This document shows positions 9,602 through 18,893 of a DNA stretch of 64,000 nucleotides, in pieces (the stretch's first letter is position 1; each line of letters begins with the position of its first letter). Position numbers and translations under genes: made by a program. Under the pieces are notes generated by a model. It was given only the letters and a program-made list of their open reading frames with translations. It was not told the origin of the DNA and did no database searches. Source of the DNA: Clostridia bacterium (GTDB lineage: Bacteria; Bacillota; Clostridia; Acetivibrionales; DSM-2933); the NCBI GenBank assembly GCA_026416815.1, contig JAOAEJ010000004.1, positions 1 to 64,000 on the forward strand. The letters run 5' to 3'.

Positions 9602-9650
9602 AAAATTAATGTATGAATTTATACTAACTTTTTATTCACACATTAATTTT
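9602..9650 (-). terminator. Hairpin at the 3' end of the GH99-like gene
   Basis: Arms 9602-9618 and 9634-9650 pair over 17 bases with one G-T wobble. It lies 17 bases past the stop of the minus-strand gene. There is no strong T-run, so terminator activity is probable rather than clear. Confidence 0.5.
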
Positions 9651-9666
9651 GAACTGTACCGATTTA

Positions 9667-12600
9667 TTAATATACTCTTGTCAAAACACAGTCATCTATA
9701 TAGAAATCCGATCTGTCGGTGGTATTACGTATAAGGAATTTTGCTTCCTGAAGCGTCGTCCATGTTATGTTTACAGTACCTGCAGCAAAAGACCAATCGC
9801 TGTCATTCATCTGTGGCGAAATGGAGACTTCGTGCCAGGTGTCGTCATATTTAAGGGCTATTGCAATATTAGCTGATTTGCTCCCCGAATACGACCTCAA
9901 CCATGCAGCTATGTTGTAAGTACCCTTGCCGCTGAGCTTAAGGTAATTTGTAATGTCCTGGGCTACCCATGAATTATCGCTTGTACAATTTGTAGTTTTC
10001 AGGACAAAGCTTCCGTTCGCAGGGGAAGGGCTGGTTTGTGTACTTATTGACCTGCTGTATGTAATCCAACTGTTTATTCCATTTTCAAAGCTGGGGTTTA
10101 CGAGTAAATTGGCAGCTTTTATTACAGAACAGTTGTCTACGTAATAATCGGTAGTGTCTGTGGCATTTCTCACGATGAATACGACATCATCAAGTGAGGT
10201 CCATGACAAATTGACTACTCCTGAAACTTTTGTCCACCCACTGTCATTCATCTGACCTGTTATCGGGAATTCCTTCCATGTACCGCCGGAATTAATGGCA
10301 AGCGATACACTGGCATTCTTATTACCCAAAGCCGACCTGACCCAAGCGGAAATATTGTAACAACCCTGCCCATTGGCGTGAAGTGCGGATTTCAGATTCT
10401 GACCAATCCAGAAATCCTGAGTAGTGCAGTTTGAAGCTTTAAGAGATTGTTTGCCATGCTGCCGTGTAGGGGTGGTAGTGGCGCTGATTGCTGTATTATA
10501 ACTTGTCCAACTGGTTGTACCGGTTTCAAAGCTTGCATTGTTAAGCAGATTTGGTATCTCGTCAGTTACCATGATGAAGTCTATACTTACGCTTCCGCTC
10601 GCTGCATTATCTACAGGGTCAAACCTTAGCTGCTTCAATGTACCGGCCCAGCCCGATAGATTGGACATATCAAGTACATACTCGGTATAATTCGAATCAT
10701 TTGCATTGATTGCAAATGACATAGCCTTAGCTTCATTCCATGCTGTGTCACTTGTTGTGGTAAAATACATTTTCGCAGCTGTGCCGGCGGTACTGTTTTT
10801 ATACCGTACTCTGATATATTTATTATTGGATAAATCAATATCTAAATTGTTCCTGGATTTTATATTGGAGTCTCCTCCTGATATTGTAGCATTTAAATAT
10901 CCGCCTGATGGTGCTATTCCGGATATATTATTAGGCTCACCCCATCCTTCGGTATCGTAGTAGGCTGAATCAAAGTTCCACGAATGGCCTACCCATGACT
11001 TGGAGAAATGTTGGTTTATTCGTAGTTTCTGATCTTTGGTAGGTATTGTATCTGTGTGTTCCCCGCCACCTGCAAAGGTATTTCTTAGTGCGTCAAGATA
11101 GCCAAAGCCTGCTACGGTTCCCGGGTTTATCCAGTGGCCTTCGCCGTACTCGCTCCAGTTATCGCAAAGTACAAGCTTGCTGGCATAGGAATCGGTACTA
11201 TTGGACGGCATATAGGTATCTCTCACCCAGTTACACAGGGATTGGAAGTCGGAAGCTGATGTAAGCCCTCTATAATAGGTATATTCCCATGCTTCTCCTG
11301 TCAATCCTGTTGATACTACCGGCAGCGCGCTAAGTTGGGAGCCTGAGTTCTTAACGGTATTCATGGTGTTTTGCATTGTAGCTATACTATTTGTGCCGCC
11401 GTAATGGTATGCATAGCAGTAATCTACACCTTGTGCATACCATTTATCCATTGTGGCTTTATCTGTATTTCCAAAATAACTTGTCAAGATAATGGCGCCT
11501 GAGAAGCCAGCGTTAATACACTGCTGCCTCAGGTAATCTATTTCAGCCTTTACACTGGCCGTACCGCCGCCAGCCAAACTGTTGAGATCACATAAGGCTA
11601 TGACAGGCTTGTTGTCTATGGTCATATACCTTGGATCCTTCAGATAGTGCTCCAGCCAGAAGGGTATAATTACATTTCTGAAGTAACTGCTTGAGTATCT
11701 GCAGTTATAATCTGCTATAGCAAACTTCACCTGATTACTGTATTTGGAGTAGAAATACGCGTCGTGAAGAGTATGTCCAAGGCTGGGATGCTTTATAGGC
11801 GCAGTAGAATCAACCCATGACGGATTGCCCGGCATATATAAACCGAACCAGCAATCCAGGAAAAAGTCAACGCCATGCTCTGACATAAATTTGAGCTGCC
11901 AGTCTTCTGATTCAGGTTTTTCCTCATCAAATGTTCCCATGTATAAATCATGGTATGGGTATCTATATGTAAAATCCCACCCTAAATGAGTACCTTCCTT
12001 CCATGCAGAAAAAGTTTGCATTCCTACATAATAGTCGGTGCTTGCCTTTGGCTGGGGCTGGGGTACATAATCGGCTACCTCGGGCTGGTATGTATAAACT
12101 TTTATATCATCTACCCACATGGTTCCGATTGCCGATACAGGTGTTGAAAATACCAGGTTATCAAATCCACTGACCGGATTTCTCAAAGCTACTCCAGTTG
12201 CTTTTTGCTTTCCGTTTACATATATGTCTGCAATGTCGGTTGAAGGGTCGGCTATGATTCTCATTCTATACCATACATTTGCCTTGTACCCGTCCCATAT
12301 CGATACACTGGTGCCCGATGAGTTTTCATAACACAGATTCCCATTAGCAGTCACCAGCTTGACAGCGGTTGTGCTTCCACTCTTTAGCTCTGCTGTCATT
12401 CCATCTACCTTGCTCGGGATAAAGAAGTTGTATTCATAAACTACTTTGTTGATATTTTGAGAAAAGCTCTTACTTAACGTTTTGTTAGCTGATGTACTTG
12501 TGTCATTAAGCTTTATGCTAAATACATCAGGAAGGCACACGCTCTTTAGCATATTTACACTGATAGTACCCCCACTGCCCCCTGAAGTCCAGTCACCGGG

Positions 12601-13299
12601 CATGTTTGCCATAGTATCCTCAAAATCCGCAAACACATTGTAACCTTTATGTACTCTAATAGGTTTCAGATAAAGGTCACCAGTTGCCGTATATCCTGTA
12701 TTTATTGATACATAATTCAGAAAGCTTGCAGGGTTTCTGAAAGCTGCTCCACTCACCCTTGATGTGCCATTTACAAACACATCATATGTACCTGCCGAAA
12801 TATCTGCTACAACCTTTACGGCATACTCGGTATCGGCATTATAGGATTGCAATGCCATAACCGTACCATTGCTGTTTTCATAGCAAAGGTTTCCGCCTGA
12901 AGTAAGAATTCTAGCTGCAGGAATATCTCCACTGCTCAGCTGCCATACTACGCCATCCATCTTAATCGGCATTTTGAACCTGTAATAAAAAGTCACTTTA
13001 CCGGAGCTTTGTTTGACAAACCTCTTTTTAATCAGTACATTGTCCGATGCACTGGTATCGGTTATTTTAAAGTTTTCAAAGTATGTTGCGGAATAAGTCC
13101 CTCCTGTAGAGTAGATCTCCCATCCTGAAAGCCTGGGGCTAGTACTATTCATAAACTGGAACATCTCATCGACGAGTACTCCTGATGTAGTATCTATACC
13201 CTCCTGAGCTTTTACACTTTGCTGAGGTACAGCTATAAATAATATTGCTAATACCATTGATACAATAGATAGCATACAAAGTTTACTTTTCATAAACAT
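9667..13299 (-). CDS. Secreted multi-modular GH99-like (WbsX-type) carbohydrate-active protein
   Basis: 1210 residues. A Sec signal peptide (1-32) ends at V-K-A-Q. Two related beta-sandwich lectin-like modules follow (about 37-215 and 220-405; both contain G-N-L-C-Y-E-N-S). Next is a TIM-barrel-like catalytic region (~424-755) with V-D-F-F-L-D-C-W-F, Q-V-K-F-A-I-A-D-Y-N and C-D-N-W-S-E-Y-G-E-G-H-W-I near its end, the hallmark of GH99-like/WbsX domains. A beta-module (~757-915) and two tandem CBM22/CBM4-like modules (~918-1060 and 1063-1210) close it; the last two share N-x-S-F-E-x-G and M-N-D-S-x-W. It probably attacks a plant or microbial polysaccharide outside the cell. GGGAGG six bases before ATG 13299 fixes the start. 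There is no dockerin. Confidence 0.75.
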   Translation of the reverse strand: MFMKSKLCMLSIVSMVLAILFIAVPQQSVKAQEGIDTTSGVLVDEMFQFMNSTSPRLSGWEIYSTGGTYSATYFENFKITDTSASDNVLIKKRFVKQSSGKVTFYYRFKMPIKMDGVVWQLSSGDIPAARILTSGGNLCYENSNGTVMALQSYNADTEYAVKVVADISAGTYDVFVNGTSRVSGAAFRNPASFLNYVSINTGYTATGDLYLKPIRVHKGYNVFADFEDTMANMPGDWTSGGSGGTISVNMLKSVCLPDVFSIKLNDTSTSANKTLSKSFSQNINKVVYEYNFFIPSKVDGMTAELKSGSTTAVKLVTANGNLCYENSSGTSVSIWDGYKANVWYRMRIIADPSTDIADIYVNGKQKATGVALRNPVSGFDNLVFSTPVSAIGTMWVDDIKVYTYQPEVADYVPQPQPKASTDYYVGMQTFSAWKEGTHLGWDFTYRYPYHDLYMGTFDEEKPESEDWQLKFMSEHGVDFFLDCWFGLYMPGNPSWVDSTAPIKHPSLGHTLHDAYFYSKYSNQVKFAIADYNCRYSSSYFRNVIIPFWLEHYLKDPRYMTIDNKPVIALCDLNSLAGGGTASVKAEIDYLRQQCINAGFSGAIILTSYFGNTDKATMDKWYAQGVDYCYAYHYGGTNSIATMQNTMNTVKNSGSQLSALPVVSTGLTGEAWEYTYYRGLTSASDFQSLCNWVRDTYMPSNSTDSYASKLVLCDNWSEYGEGHWINPGTVAGFGYLDALRNTFAGGGEHTDTIPTKDQKLRINQHFSKSWVGHSWNFDSAYYDTEGWGEPNNISGIAPSGGYLNATISGGDSNIKSRNNLDIDLSNNKYIRVRYKNSTAGTAAKMYFTTTSDTAWNEAKAMSFAINANDSNYTEYVLDMSNLSGWAGTLKQLRFDPVDNAASGSVSIDFIMVTDEIPNLLNNASFETGTTSWTSYNTAISATTTPTRQHGKQSLKASNCTTQDFWIGQNLKSALHANGQGCYNISAWVRSALGNKNASVSLAINSGGTWKEFPITGQMNDSGWTKVSGVVNLSWTSLDDVVFIVRNATDTTDYYVDNCSVIKAANLLVNPSFENGINSWITYSRSISTQTSPSPANGSFVLKTTNCTSDNSWVAQDITNYLKLSGKGTYNIAAWLRSYSGSKSANIAIALKYDDTWHEVSISPQMNDSDWSFAAGTVNITWTTLQEAKFLIRNTTDRSDFYIDDCVLTRVY

Positions 13300-13900
13300 A
13301 ATTTACCTCCCTTTTTACTAGATATCTATCCTTTCTGCACAACTTATTGTTGTTGTGTGTATTAACATCAGCATTCCTTACATCAATAACTCAACTTAAA
13401 CTATCTATAGGAAAAGAGGATAAAACCTTGAAAAACCAACACAGAAAAGGACAAAAACCACAGCAGAGTAAAAAATGACTTTGAGATAAAACCAAAGGGT
13501 TGATAGACGTACAACCTAAACTATCTTTATAAAAAACATCTTGAAGCAATAATAAAATTGGCGATACCAGTGTTTATGCTACTTGAATATGCAAAAGGAC
13601 CTTATACCCGGTATGTTCTTTTTAATAACTGGTATGCCTTTCAGACAGCACTTGCACCACCTCCTAATTGCTTTTTTATAAAAACTAGTTTCTTATATAA
13701 ATATTGTATATACATGATAACTCATTGATAAGGGCTATCTTTTATAGTCCTCAACAACTGTCGAGGGGAAAGGTTGGAGCCAGCCCTTTTGATATGAATA
13801 AAACTAAACATAAAGCAGATAATATATTGAAAAACGCTATGCTATATGGCATATAAAACCATATTGATAAAAGGCTATAGCTTCACTAAAGGAGACATAT
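13300..13900. other. 600-bp divergent gap between the GH99-like gene and rubrerythrin
   Basis: It contains two direct copies of an A-x-x-TAAACTATCT motif (near 13397-13406 and 13517-13526). On the minus strand a strong AGGAGGTGG site (13657-13666) precedes an 11-codon ORF (13622-13657). On the plus strand a candidate structured element (13730-13788) is listed separately. No complete gene is visible. Confidence 0.6.
13730..13788 (+). ncRNA. Candidate structured leader upstream of rubrerythrin
   Basis: AAGGGCT (13730-13736) can pair with AGCCCTT (13782-13788), enclosing an 8-bp hairpin (13749-13756 with 13759-13766). Part of the 5' arm can alternatively pair locally (GGCTAT with ATAGTC). I could not match it to a known riboswitch class. 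Confidence 0.3.
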
Positions 13901-14491
13901 ATGGATTTAAAGGGAAGTAAAACATATGAGAATCTGATGAGAGCATTCGCGGGAGAGAGCCAGGCAAGAAATAGGTATAACATTGCGGCCTCCATAGCAA
14001 AAAAAGAAGGCTATTTTGTAATTGAATCGGTATTTAACTATACGGCAGATCAAGAAAAAGTTCATGCTAAAGTATTTTATCAAAAGCTAAAAGAGGTTGC
14101 CGGGGACAATATCGGTATCAGTGGGGCATACCCTGTAGATTTATATGACAGCACTGTCAAAGTGCTGAAAGCGGCACAGCATAATGAGCTTGAAGAATGG
14201 GACGAGGTATATAAGAATTTCGGTAAAATAGCGAAGGAAGAGGGCTTTACAGCTATTTCATATGTATTTGAGAGTATCGCAAGGATTGAAAAAACCCACG
14301 CCGACAGATTCGGAAGATTGGCTGAAGAGATTGAAAACGGTACTATTTTTAAGAAAAACGAAGATATTGCTTGGATGTGTACTCACTGCGGGCATATCCA
14401 TATAGGAAAGGAAGCTCCCGGTGTATGTAGTGTTTGTCAGCACCCACAGGGATATTTCATGCCCTTTGCAGAATCTTTTGCCGAAAAGTAA
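13901..14491 (+). CDS. rbr: Rubrerythrin
   Basis: 196 residues. The N-terminal four-helix ferritin-like domain has the diiron ligands in F-A-G-E-S-Q-A-R-N-R-Y, A-D-Q-E-K-V-H-A and E-x-x-H-A-D-R motifs. A C-terminal rubredoxin-like Fe(Cys)4 site follows (W-M-C-T-H-C-G ~40 residues from the end, then C-S-V-C-Q-H-P). It reduces hydrogen peroxide with electrons from rubredoxin or NADH systems in the cytoplasm of anaerobes. AAAGGAG lies upstream of the ATG. Single-gene unit. Confidence 0.95.
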   Translation: MDLKGSKTYENLMRAFAGESQARNRYNIAASIAKKEGYFVIESVFNYTADQEKVHAKVFYQKLKEVAGDNIGISGAYPVDLYDSTVKVLKAAQHNELEEWDEVYKNFGKIAKEEGFTAISYVFESIARIEKTHADRFGRLAEEIENGTIFKKNEDIAWMCTHCGHIHIGKEAPGVCSVCQHPQGYFMPFAESFAEK

Positions 14492-14654
14492 ACTTTATAA
14501 AGTATGCAGCATATATTCAATTATTATAGTAATGTTGAGTCTGCTGAAGTCTCAAGTAAGAGTAGCTTAAAGGAATACTATATATTTAAAATATCTTGGA
14601 GATCAATACCTTGAAATTTGAGCTGGTAAATAGATTTGCTACGGTCGGTGATTG

Positions 14655-14704
14655 ACCGCTTGGATGCTGCTTAAGGCAGATTGCAAGCGGTTGTTTTATT
14701 TTGA
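14655..14704 (+). terminator. Terminator hairpin between rubrerythrin and the transporter
   Basis: ACCGCTTG (14655-14662) pairs with CAAGCGGT (14684-14691), followed by a T-rich tract to 14703. It lies 160 bases past the rubrerythrin stop. The rest of the 14492-14825 gap is AT-rich with nothing recognised. Confidence 0.65.
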
Positions 14705-14825
14705 AAAGTATTAGTATATACAAATAAATCCTAAAGCAAAAAAGTAATATTGGTTTGCACCAATATATATCGCTACTAATAAGGGAGGAAAGACGAAACC
14801 ATATTTTGACGGGGAGGTAAGGCTA

Positions 14826-15746
14826 TTGAATACAAACACCATTATCAATCAAGTTTTTATTCTATTATTAATTATGGCAACCGGGTTTTACGCTCAAAAG
14901 AGAAAGTATATCAATGACCGGGTATATAAGGGGCTGAGTGACATAATGCTCGATGTAACACTTCCCCTAATGATAATTTCCTCTTTTAACGTAAAGTTTT
15001 CCAAAGAAATGTTTGCGAATGTAGGGAAAGCCTTCGTAGTTTCGGTAGCCGCACATGTTTTTTTCATAGCAGCCACAGGTCTGCTTTTTTTTAGATATAG
15101 TCGAGATAAAAGAGGTGTTTTGAGCTTTTTAGGGATTTTTTCAAGCTGCGGTTTTATCGGCTTTCCCATCATGGAAAGCCTTTATGGCAAAACCAGTATT
15201 CTATATGGCTCCATATATGTACTTGTATTTAATGTTTTTCTATGGACCTATGGCAGCTACATTTTAAAAACAAAAGACTCTAACGCCGACCCTAAAGCGA
15301 GCTTTGTCAGGGCGTGGCTAAACCCAGGATTGATTTCTGTAGCTATAGGGATCATACTTTTTTATTCTCCCTACAAGCTACCCTATGCTGTTTTCAGGGC
15401 GGCTGAGATTGTAGGCTCCATGACAACCCCGCTTTCCATGATTATTATTGGTTCCATGCTTGCAGGTATGAATATAAAAGATGTATTTTCCGGGTGGGAT
15501 ATTTATTATACATCATTAATCAGGCTGGTAGTTTTGCCGGGTATTGTGCTTCTGATATTGAGATTGTTGGGCTTTCAGGGTATATTGCTTGGGTCTCTTG
15601 TAATAGCGACAGCAGCACCGACAGCTGCTGTGACTGTGGTACTTACCGGGAGAAGTGGGGGAGATACTGTATTGGCTTCACGGTGCGTTTTCATATCAAC
15701 TATTTTATGTATGTTTACCATTCCCTTGTTGGGGACGTTTCTTTAA
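14826..15746 (+). CDS. AEC family (auxin efflux carrier-like) transporter
   Basis: 306 residues, about ten transmembrane helices in two halves, as in the AEC/bile-acid-sodium-symporter-like fold. The first half has L-P-L-M-I-I-S-S-F and the second half T-P-L-S-M-I-I-I-G-S-M-L-A-G followed by A-A-P-T-A-A, the usual AEC signature regions. The start is TTG at 14826 with GGGGAGGT (14811-14818) seven bases before it. It probably exports or imports an organic acid or amino acid; the substrate is unknown. Monocistronic and convergent with the DUF421 gene. Confidence 0.8.
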   Translation: MNTNTIINQVFILLLIMATGFYAQKRKYINDRVYKGLSDIMLDVTLPLMIISSFNVKFSKEMFANVGKAFVVSVAAHVFFIAATGLLFFRYSRDKRGVLSFLGIFSSCGFIGFPIMESLYGKTSILYGSIYVLVFNVFLWTYGSYILKTKDSNADPKASFVRAWLNPGLISVAIGIILFYSPYKLPYAVFRAAEIVGSMTTPLSMIIIGSMLAGMNIKDVFSGWDIYYTSLIRLVVLPGIVLLILRLLGFQGILLGSLVIATAAPTAAVTVVLTGRSGGDTVLASRCVFISTILCMFTIPLLGTFL

Positions 15747-15783
15747 AAGTATCGATGAGTGTAGAGAAAGAGCCTTGAACCGC

Positions 15784-16503
15784 CTACTCCATTCCATATT
15801 GGCCATGTTTCTCTCGTGTATCCTGTCTTTTTGATACAAAGAGGTTGCCGGAGGAATCAAGCCCTGCATAAAATACTTCTCTTATATTAGTGATACCATG
15901 CCCTTTTAGACTGTCCCTTAGCCAATTCTCATCAAGATTTATGTCCTTTAAGTTCTCGGACATAATATTACCGTCAATCACCAAATCTTTTGTAAGTCCC
16001 TTGTACTTGGTAGAAATATTCAGATCTGAAGGAGTTAAGGGCGCTTTCTGAGATTTGGGAAGAACCGAAAGGTTACCGTCAGTTTCTAAAACTGCAAACT
16101 CTACATCGGCTATATTGAAAACATTCTTCTCCCTTAGCTGCATTAGTAATTCGTTTATGGTAAACCGCGTTCTAGACATATTTTGATTTACTATTTTACC
16201 GTTTTCTACAAGCACAGTGGGCTCTGAATCAATCGCTTTCCGTATAAAAAGGCTTTTTATATGCGCATAATCCAGTGTAAGAGTCAAAACGCCAAGAGTA
16301 ATCAGGACAGTAATTGCTGAGGAAATCGGTATTTGTGATACTAAGGCAAAATTTGCTGTAACCGAGCCTAAAGTAACCCCGATTATATAATCAAAAAAAG
16401 TCATTTGGGAGATCATTTTTCTTCCAACAATTCTGGCGACTGTCAGTGCCATAAAATATGCCAGTATTGTATATAAAATTGAGTCAAGTATGGTGTTGCT
16501 CAT
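15784..16503 (-). CDS. DUF421 (YetF-like) membrane protein
   Basis: 239 residues. Three N-terminal transmembrane helices contain the conserved R-I-V-G-R-K-x-I-S-Q-M-T-F-F-D-Y motif. Two soluble alpha/beta repeats follow (~85-230), with P-T-V-L-V-E-N-G-K-I, typical of DUF421/YetF. Members are often spore- or stress-linked in Firmicutes, but the function is not established. AAGGAG precedes ATG 16503. Confidence 0.85.
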   Translation of the reverse strand: MSNTILDSILYTILAYFMALTVARIVGRKMISQMTFFDYIIGVTLGSVTANFALVSQIPISSAITVLITLGVLTLTLDYAHIKSLFIRKAIDSEPTVLVENGKIVNQNMSRTRFTINELLMQLREKNVFNIADVEFAVLETDGNLSVLPKSQKAPLTPSDLNISTKYKGLTKDLVIDGNIMSENLKDINLDENWLRDSLKGHGITNIREVFYAGLDSSGNLFVSKRQDTREKHGQYGME

Positions 16504-17096
16504 CTACAATTACTCCTTTTTCTTTTTACAATAAACTATCTATATGATTTGCTGTATTGAGCATAAATATTTTTTGTTGATACGGTAAAATATTGAAGAT
16601 GAAAATTGCTATGTACCTTCTATCTATATAAATTGCGATAATGATATTCAAGGAAAAATTTGATTATCGCAATATAACTTAAGGTAACAAATTGCAAAAA
16701 AGATTTAGGGAGAACTTCGTTGTAGATTCTTTTTTGCAATTTATATAAGCTGCCTATTACTCAATGGCATATAACAGTTTTGAAGATATAAAAGCGTATT
16801 GTGGGCCTAGGACTTATATGCTATAATTCAAATGTAAATCCTATCGGTTATGTAAACAATGATGTTTGCATACTACTTCTTTCTCAATGCTGAGCTTCTT
16901 AAGCGTTATGTTTTAATTCTCTTCTGCAAATCAATTAATCCTTTTCTCTCGAATTTTTGTAATTTAACAAAAGGGTACAAGGTTGTATACCTTTATAAAG
17001 TTAGAGTTTTTTATGTATGCATTATTAGAGTGAGCCATATAAGCAGCAACAGAAGTAACTTATTAATTCTAGCAAAAGGAATCAAGGAGGATTAAA
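16504..17096. other. 590-bp divergent gap with two tandem hairpins
   Basis: Hairpin 1 pairs ATTGCGATAAT (16634-16644) with ATTATCGCAAT (16665-16675). Hairpin 2 pairs 16689-16703 with 16728-16742 (about 15 bp, rich in A/T). A copy of the AAACTATCTATA motif is at 16533-16544. A 78-codon frame (16859-17095) has no ribosome binding site and is not called. Confidence 0.5.
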
Positions 17097-18827
17097 ATGT
17101 TGAAATTTATTTCGAACCTGAAGCTTTCCAGGAAGCTTTTACTTATCATGGTTATATTTATTATTGGTTTTTTATCATTCAGCAGTTATTCCTACTATAC
17201 TTTAAACAAAGTTAAGGTAGGGGGTATACTTTACGATCAGGTAGCTATGGGGAAGGATTTGATTGCAGATATTCTCCCTCCACCGGAATATATAATCGAA
17301 TCATACCTTATTCTACATGAGTTGGTGGATGAATCGGATAGCTCAAAGATTGAAGAGTCAATTAAAAAGGGCAATACGCTTGAAGAAGAGTATGAAAATC
17401 GTCATAAAATATGGGTTAAGGTTTTACCCGAAGGTGAAATGAAAACTGCTATGGTTAGCGACTCATATAAATATGCTAAAGAGTTTTTCAGTGTAAGAAA
17501 TAACGAATTTATTCCTTTAATAGAAGCCGGTGACAAAGAAAAGGCTAAAGAGCTTTTGACAAACCAAATTAAGGATGCTTATGAAAAACACCGCCAGTAT
17601 ATTGATAAGGTTGTAAGCTATGCCAATGGATTTAATAAAGATATAGAGCAGGAAGCAAAGAATACCATTTTTGTTAGTTCAATCATAATGGCAGCAGTAG
17701 CTAGTACCATAATACTGGTTTCAATGATACTTTTCACCATTATAGCCAAAATTACTTCAAAGAATATTAAACATGCTTCAAATCATTTGGGTTTAATAGC
17801 AGAAGGAAATCTGAGCGTAGATATATCAGAGGAGTACTTGAGCTTAAACGATGAAGTTGGTGAAATGGCTCGGGCACTTGATAGAATGCAAAAATCAGTT
17901 AGACAGATTATAATAGGGGTTGTTAGCAATATAAACGGCATAAGTAATATGACATCCCAGTTTATAGTAGAGCTAAACTCGGAAATAGGCTCAACCTCAA
18001 ACTCAATAAAAACATTGTCCTATAGCATGGAAGAAACTGCTGCGTCAGCAGAAGAAATAAATGCAGTATCAAATGAAATGGAAAATGTCATACACTCAGT
18101 TTCGAAAAAGGCATGTGAATCATCAGAATCGGTAGATAACATTAATAAGAGTACAGAAGCGCTAAGACAAAATATAAATACTTCTATACAGGATACAAAG
18201 CAGGTTTACCAAACAGCAAAAGGAAGCTTAAAAGCTGCAATAGAAGAGTCAAGAGCAGTTGAACAAATTAGTACACTATCAAATGCAATCCTTCAGATAA
18301 CTACACAGACAAATCTGCTTGCATTAAATGCTGCCATAGAGGCTGCAAGGGCAGGGGAAGCAGGTAAAGGGTTTGCTGTAGTAGCTGATGAAATACGTAA
18401 GCTGGCTGAAGATTCAAAGAGCATGGTTAACGAAATACAAAGTGTTACAAAAACCATGATTTCATCGGTTACAAACCTTTCGAGCAGTTCTGAAGGGATA
18501 CTGAACTTTATTGAAAGCAAAGTACTCAAGGATTATCAATACATACTTGAGGTTGAAGAGCAGTATAGCCGTGACCGGGAATTTGTCGGTTCACTTGTAT
18601 ATGACTTCAAGGAATGGACTGAGCATATGAAGACATCCATTGGAGAGATTCTAAATGTTATTCAGGGGATAACGGGAATGGTTCACAGCAGCTCAAGCGA
18701 GATTAATAAAGTTTCGGAAAAAAGTTCAAGTATTGCCCAAAAAGCTGATGAGATTAAGGCATACATGGAGGGCTATCAAACCGAGATTAAGGATTTAAAC
18801 GCGACAGTGGAAAGATTTAAGGTTTAG
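17097..18827 (+). CDS. Methyl-accepting chemotaxis protein
   Basis: 576 residues: TM1 (~13-33), an extracytoplasmic helical sensor domain containing [13 protein letters not shown]2 (~188-212), HAMP (~212-268) and a long cytoplasmic coiled coil. The coiled coil carries the highly conserved hairpin tip ([15 protein letters not shown], ~404-420) that contacts CheA/CheW. It would sense a small ligand outside the cell and modulate flagellar motor direction. AAGGAGG precedes the ATG. No other chemotaxis gene is nearby. Confidence 0.93.
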   Translation: MLKFISNLKLSRKLLLIMVIFIIGFLSFSSYSYYTLNKVKVGGILYDQVAMGKDLIADILPPPEYIIESYLILHELVDESDSSKIEESIKKGNTLEEEYENRHKIWVKVLPEGEMKTAMVSDSYKYAKEFFSVRNNEFIPLIEAGDKEKAKELLTNQIKDAYEKHRQYIDKVVSYANGFNKDIEQEAKNTIFVSSIIMAAVASTIILVSMILFTIIAKITSKNIKHASNHLGLIAEGNLSVDISEEYLSLNDEVGEMARALDRMQKSVRQIIIGVVSNINGISNMTSQFIVELNSEIGSTSNSIKTLSYSMEETAASAEEINAVSNEMENVIHSVSKKACESSESVDNINKSTEALRQNINTSIQDTKQVYQTAKGSLKAAIEESRAVEQISTLSNAILQITTQTNLLALNAAIEAARAGEAGKGFAVVADEIRKLAEDSKSMVNEIQSVTKTMISSVTNLSSSSEGILNFIESKVLKDYQYILEVEEQYSRDREFVGSLVYDFKEWTEHMKTSIGEILNVIQGITGMVHSSSSEINKVSEKSSSIAQKADEIKAYMEGYQTEIKDLNATVERFKV

Positions 18828-18837
18828 GTAATATAAA

Positions 18838-18893
18838 GGGGACGGCCTGAGGTTTTACATCATCACATCCGTCCCCTTAGTATTTGTTTTTAC
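18838..18893. terminator. Bidirectional terminator between chemoreceptor and kinase genes
   Basis: AAGGGGACGG and CCGTCCCCTT form a 10-bp stem centred near 18857 between two convergent genes, with T-rich sequence on the plus side. Confidence 0.75.

Noticed and set aside
9649-12331. Several plus-strand ORFs of 60-84 codons
   Set aside because: All are antisense shadows of the 1210-residue GH99-like gene.
16859-17095. 78-residue ORF before the chemoreceptor
   Set aside because: No ribosome binding site, composition of AT-rich noise, and it runs into the chemoreceptor ribosome binding site.
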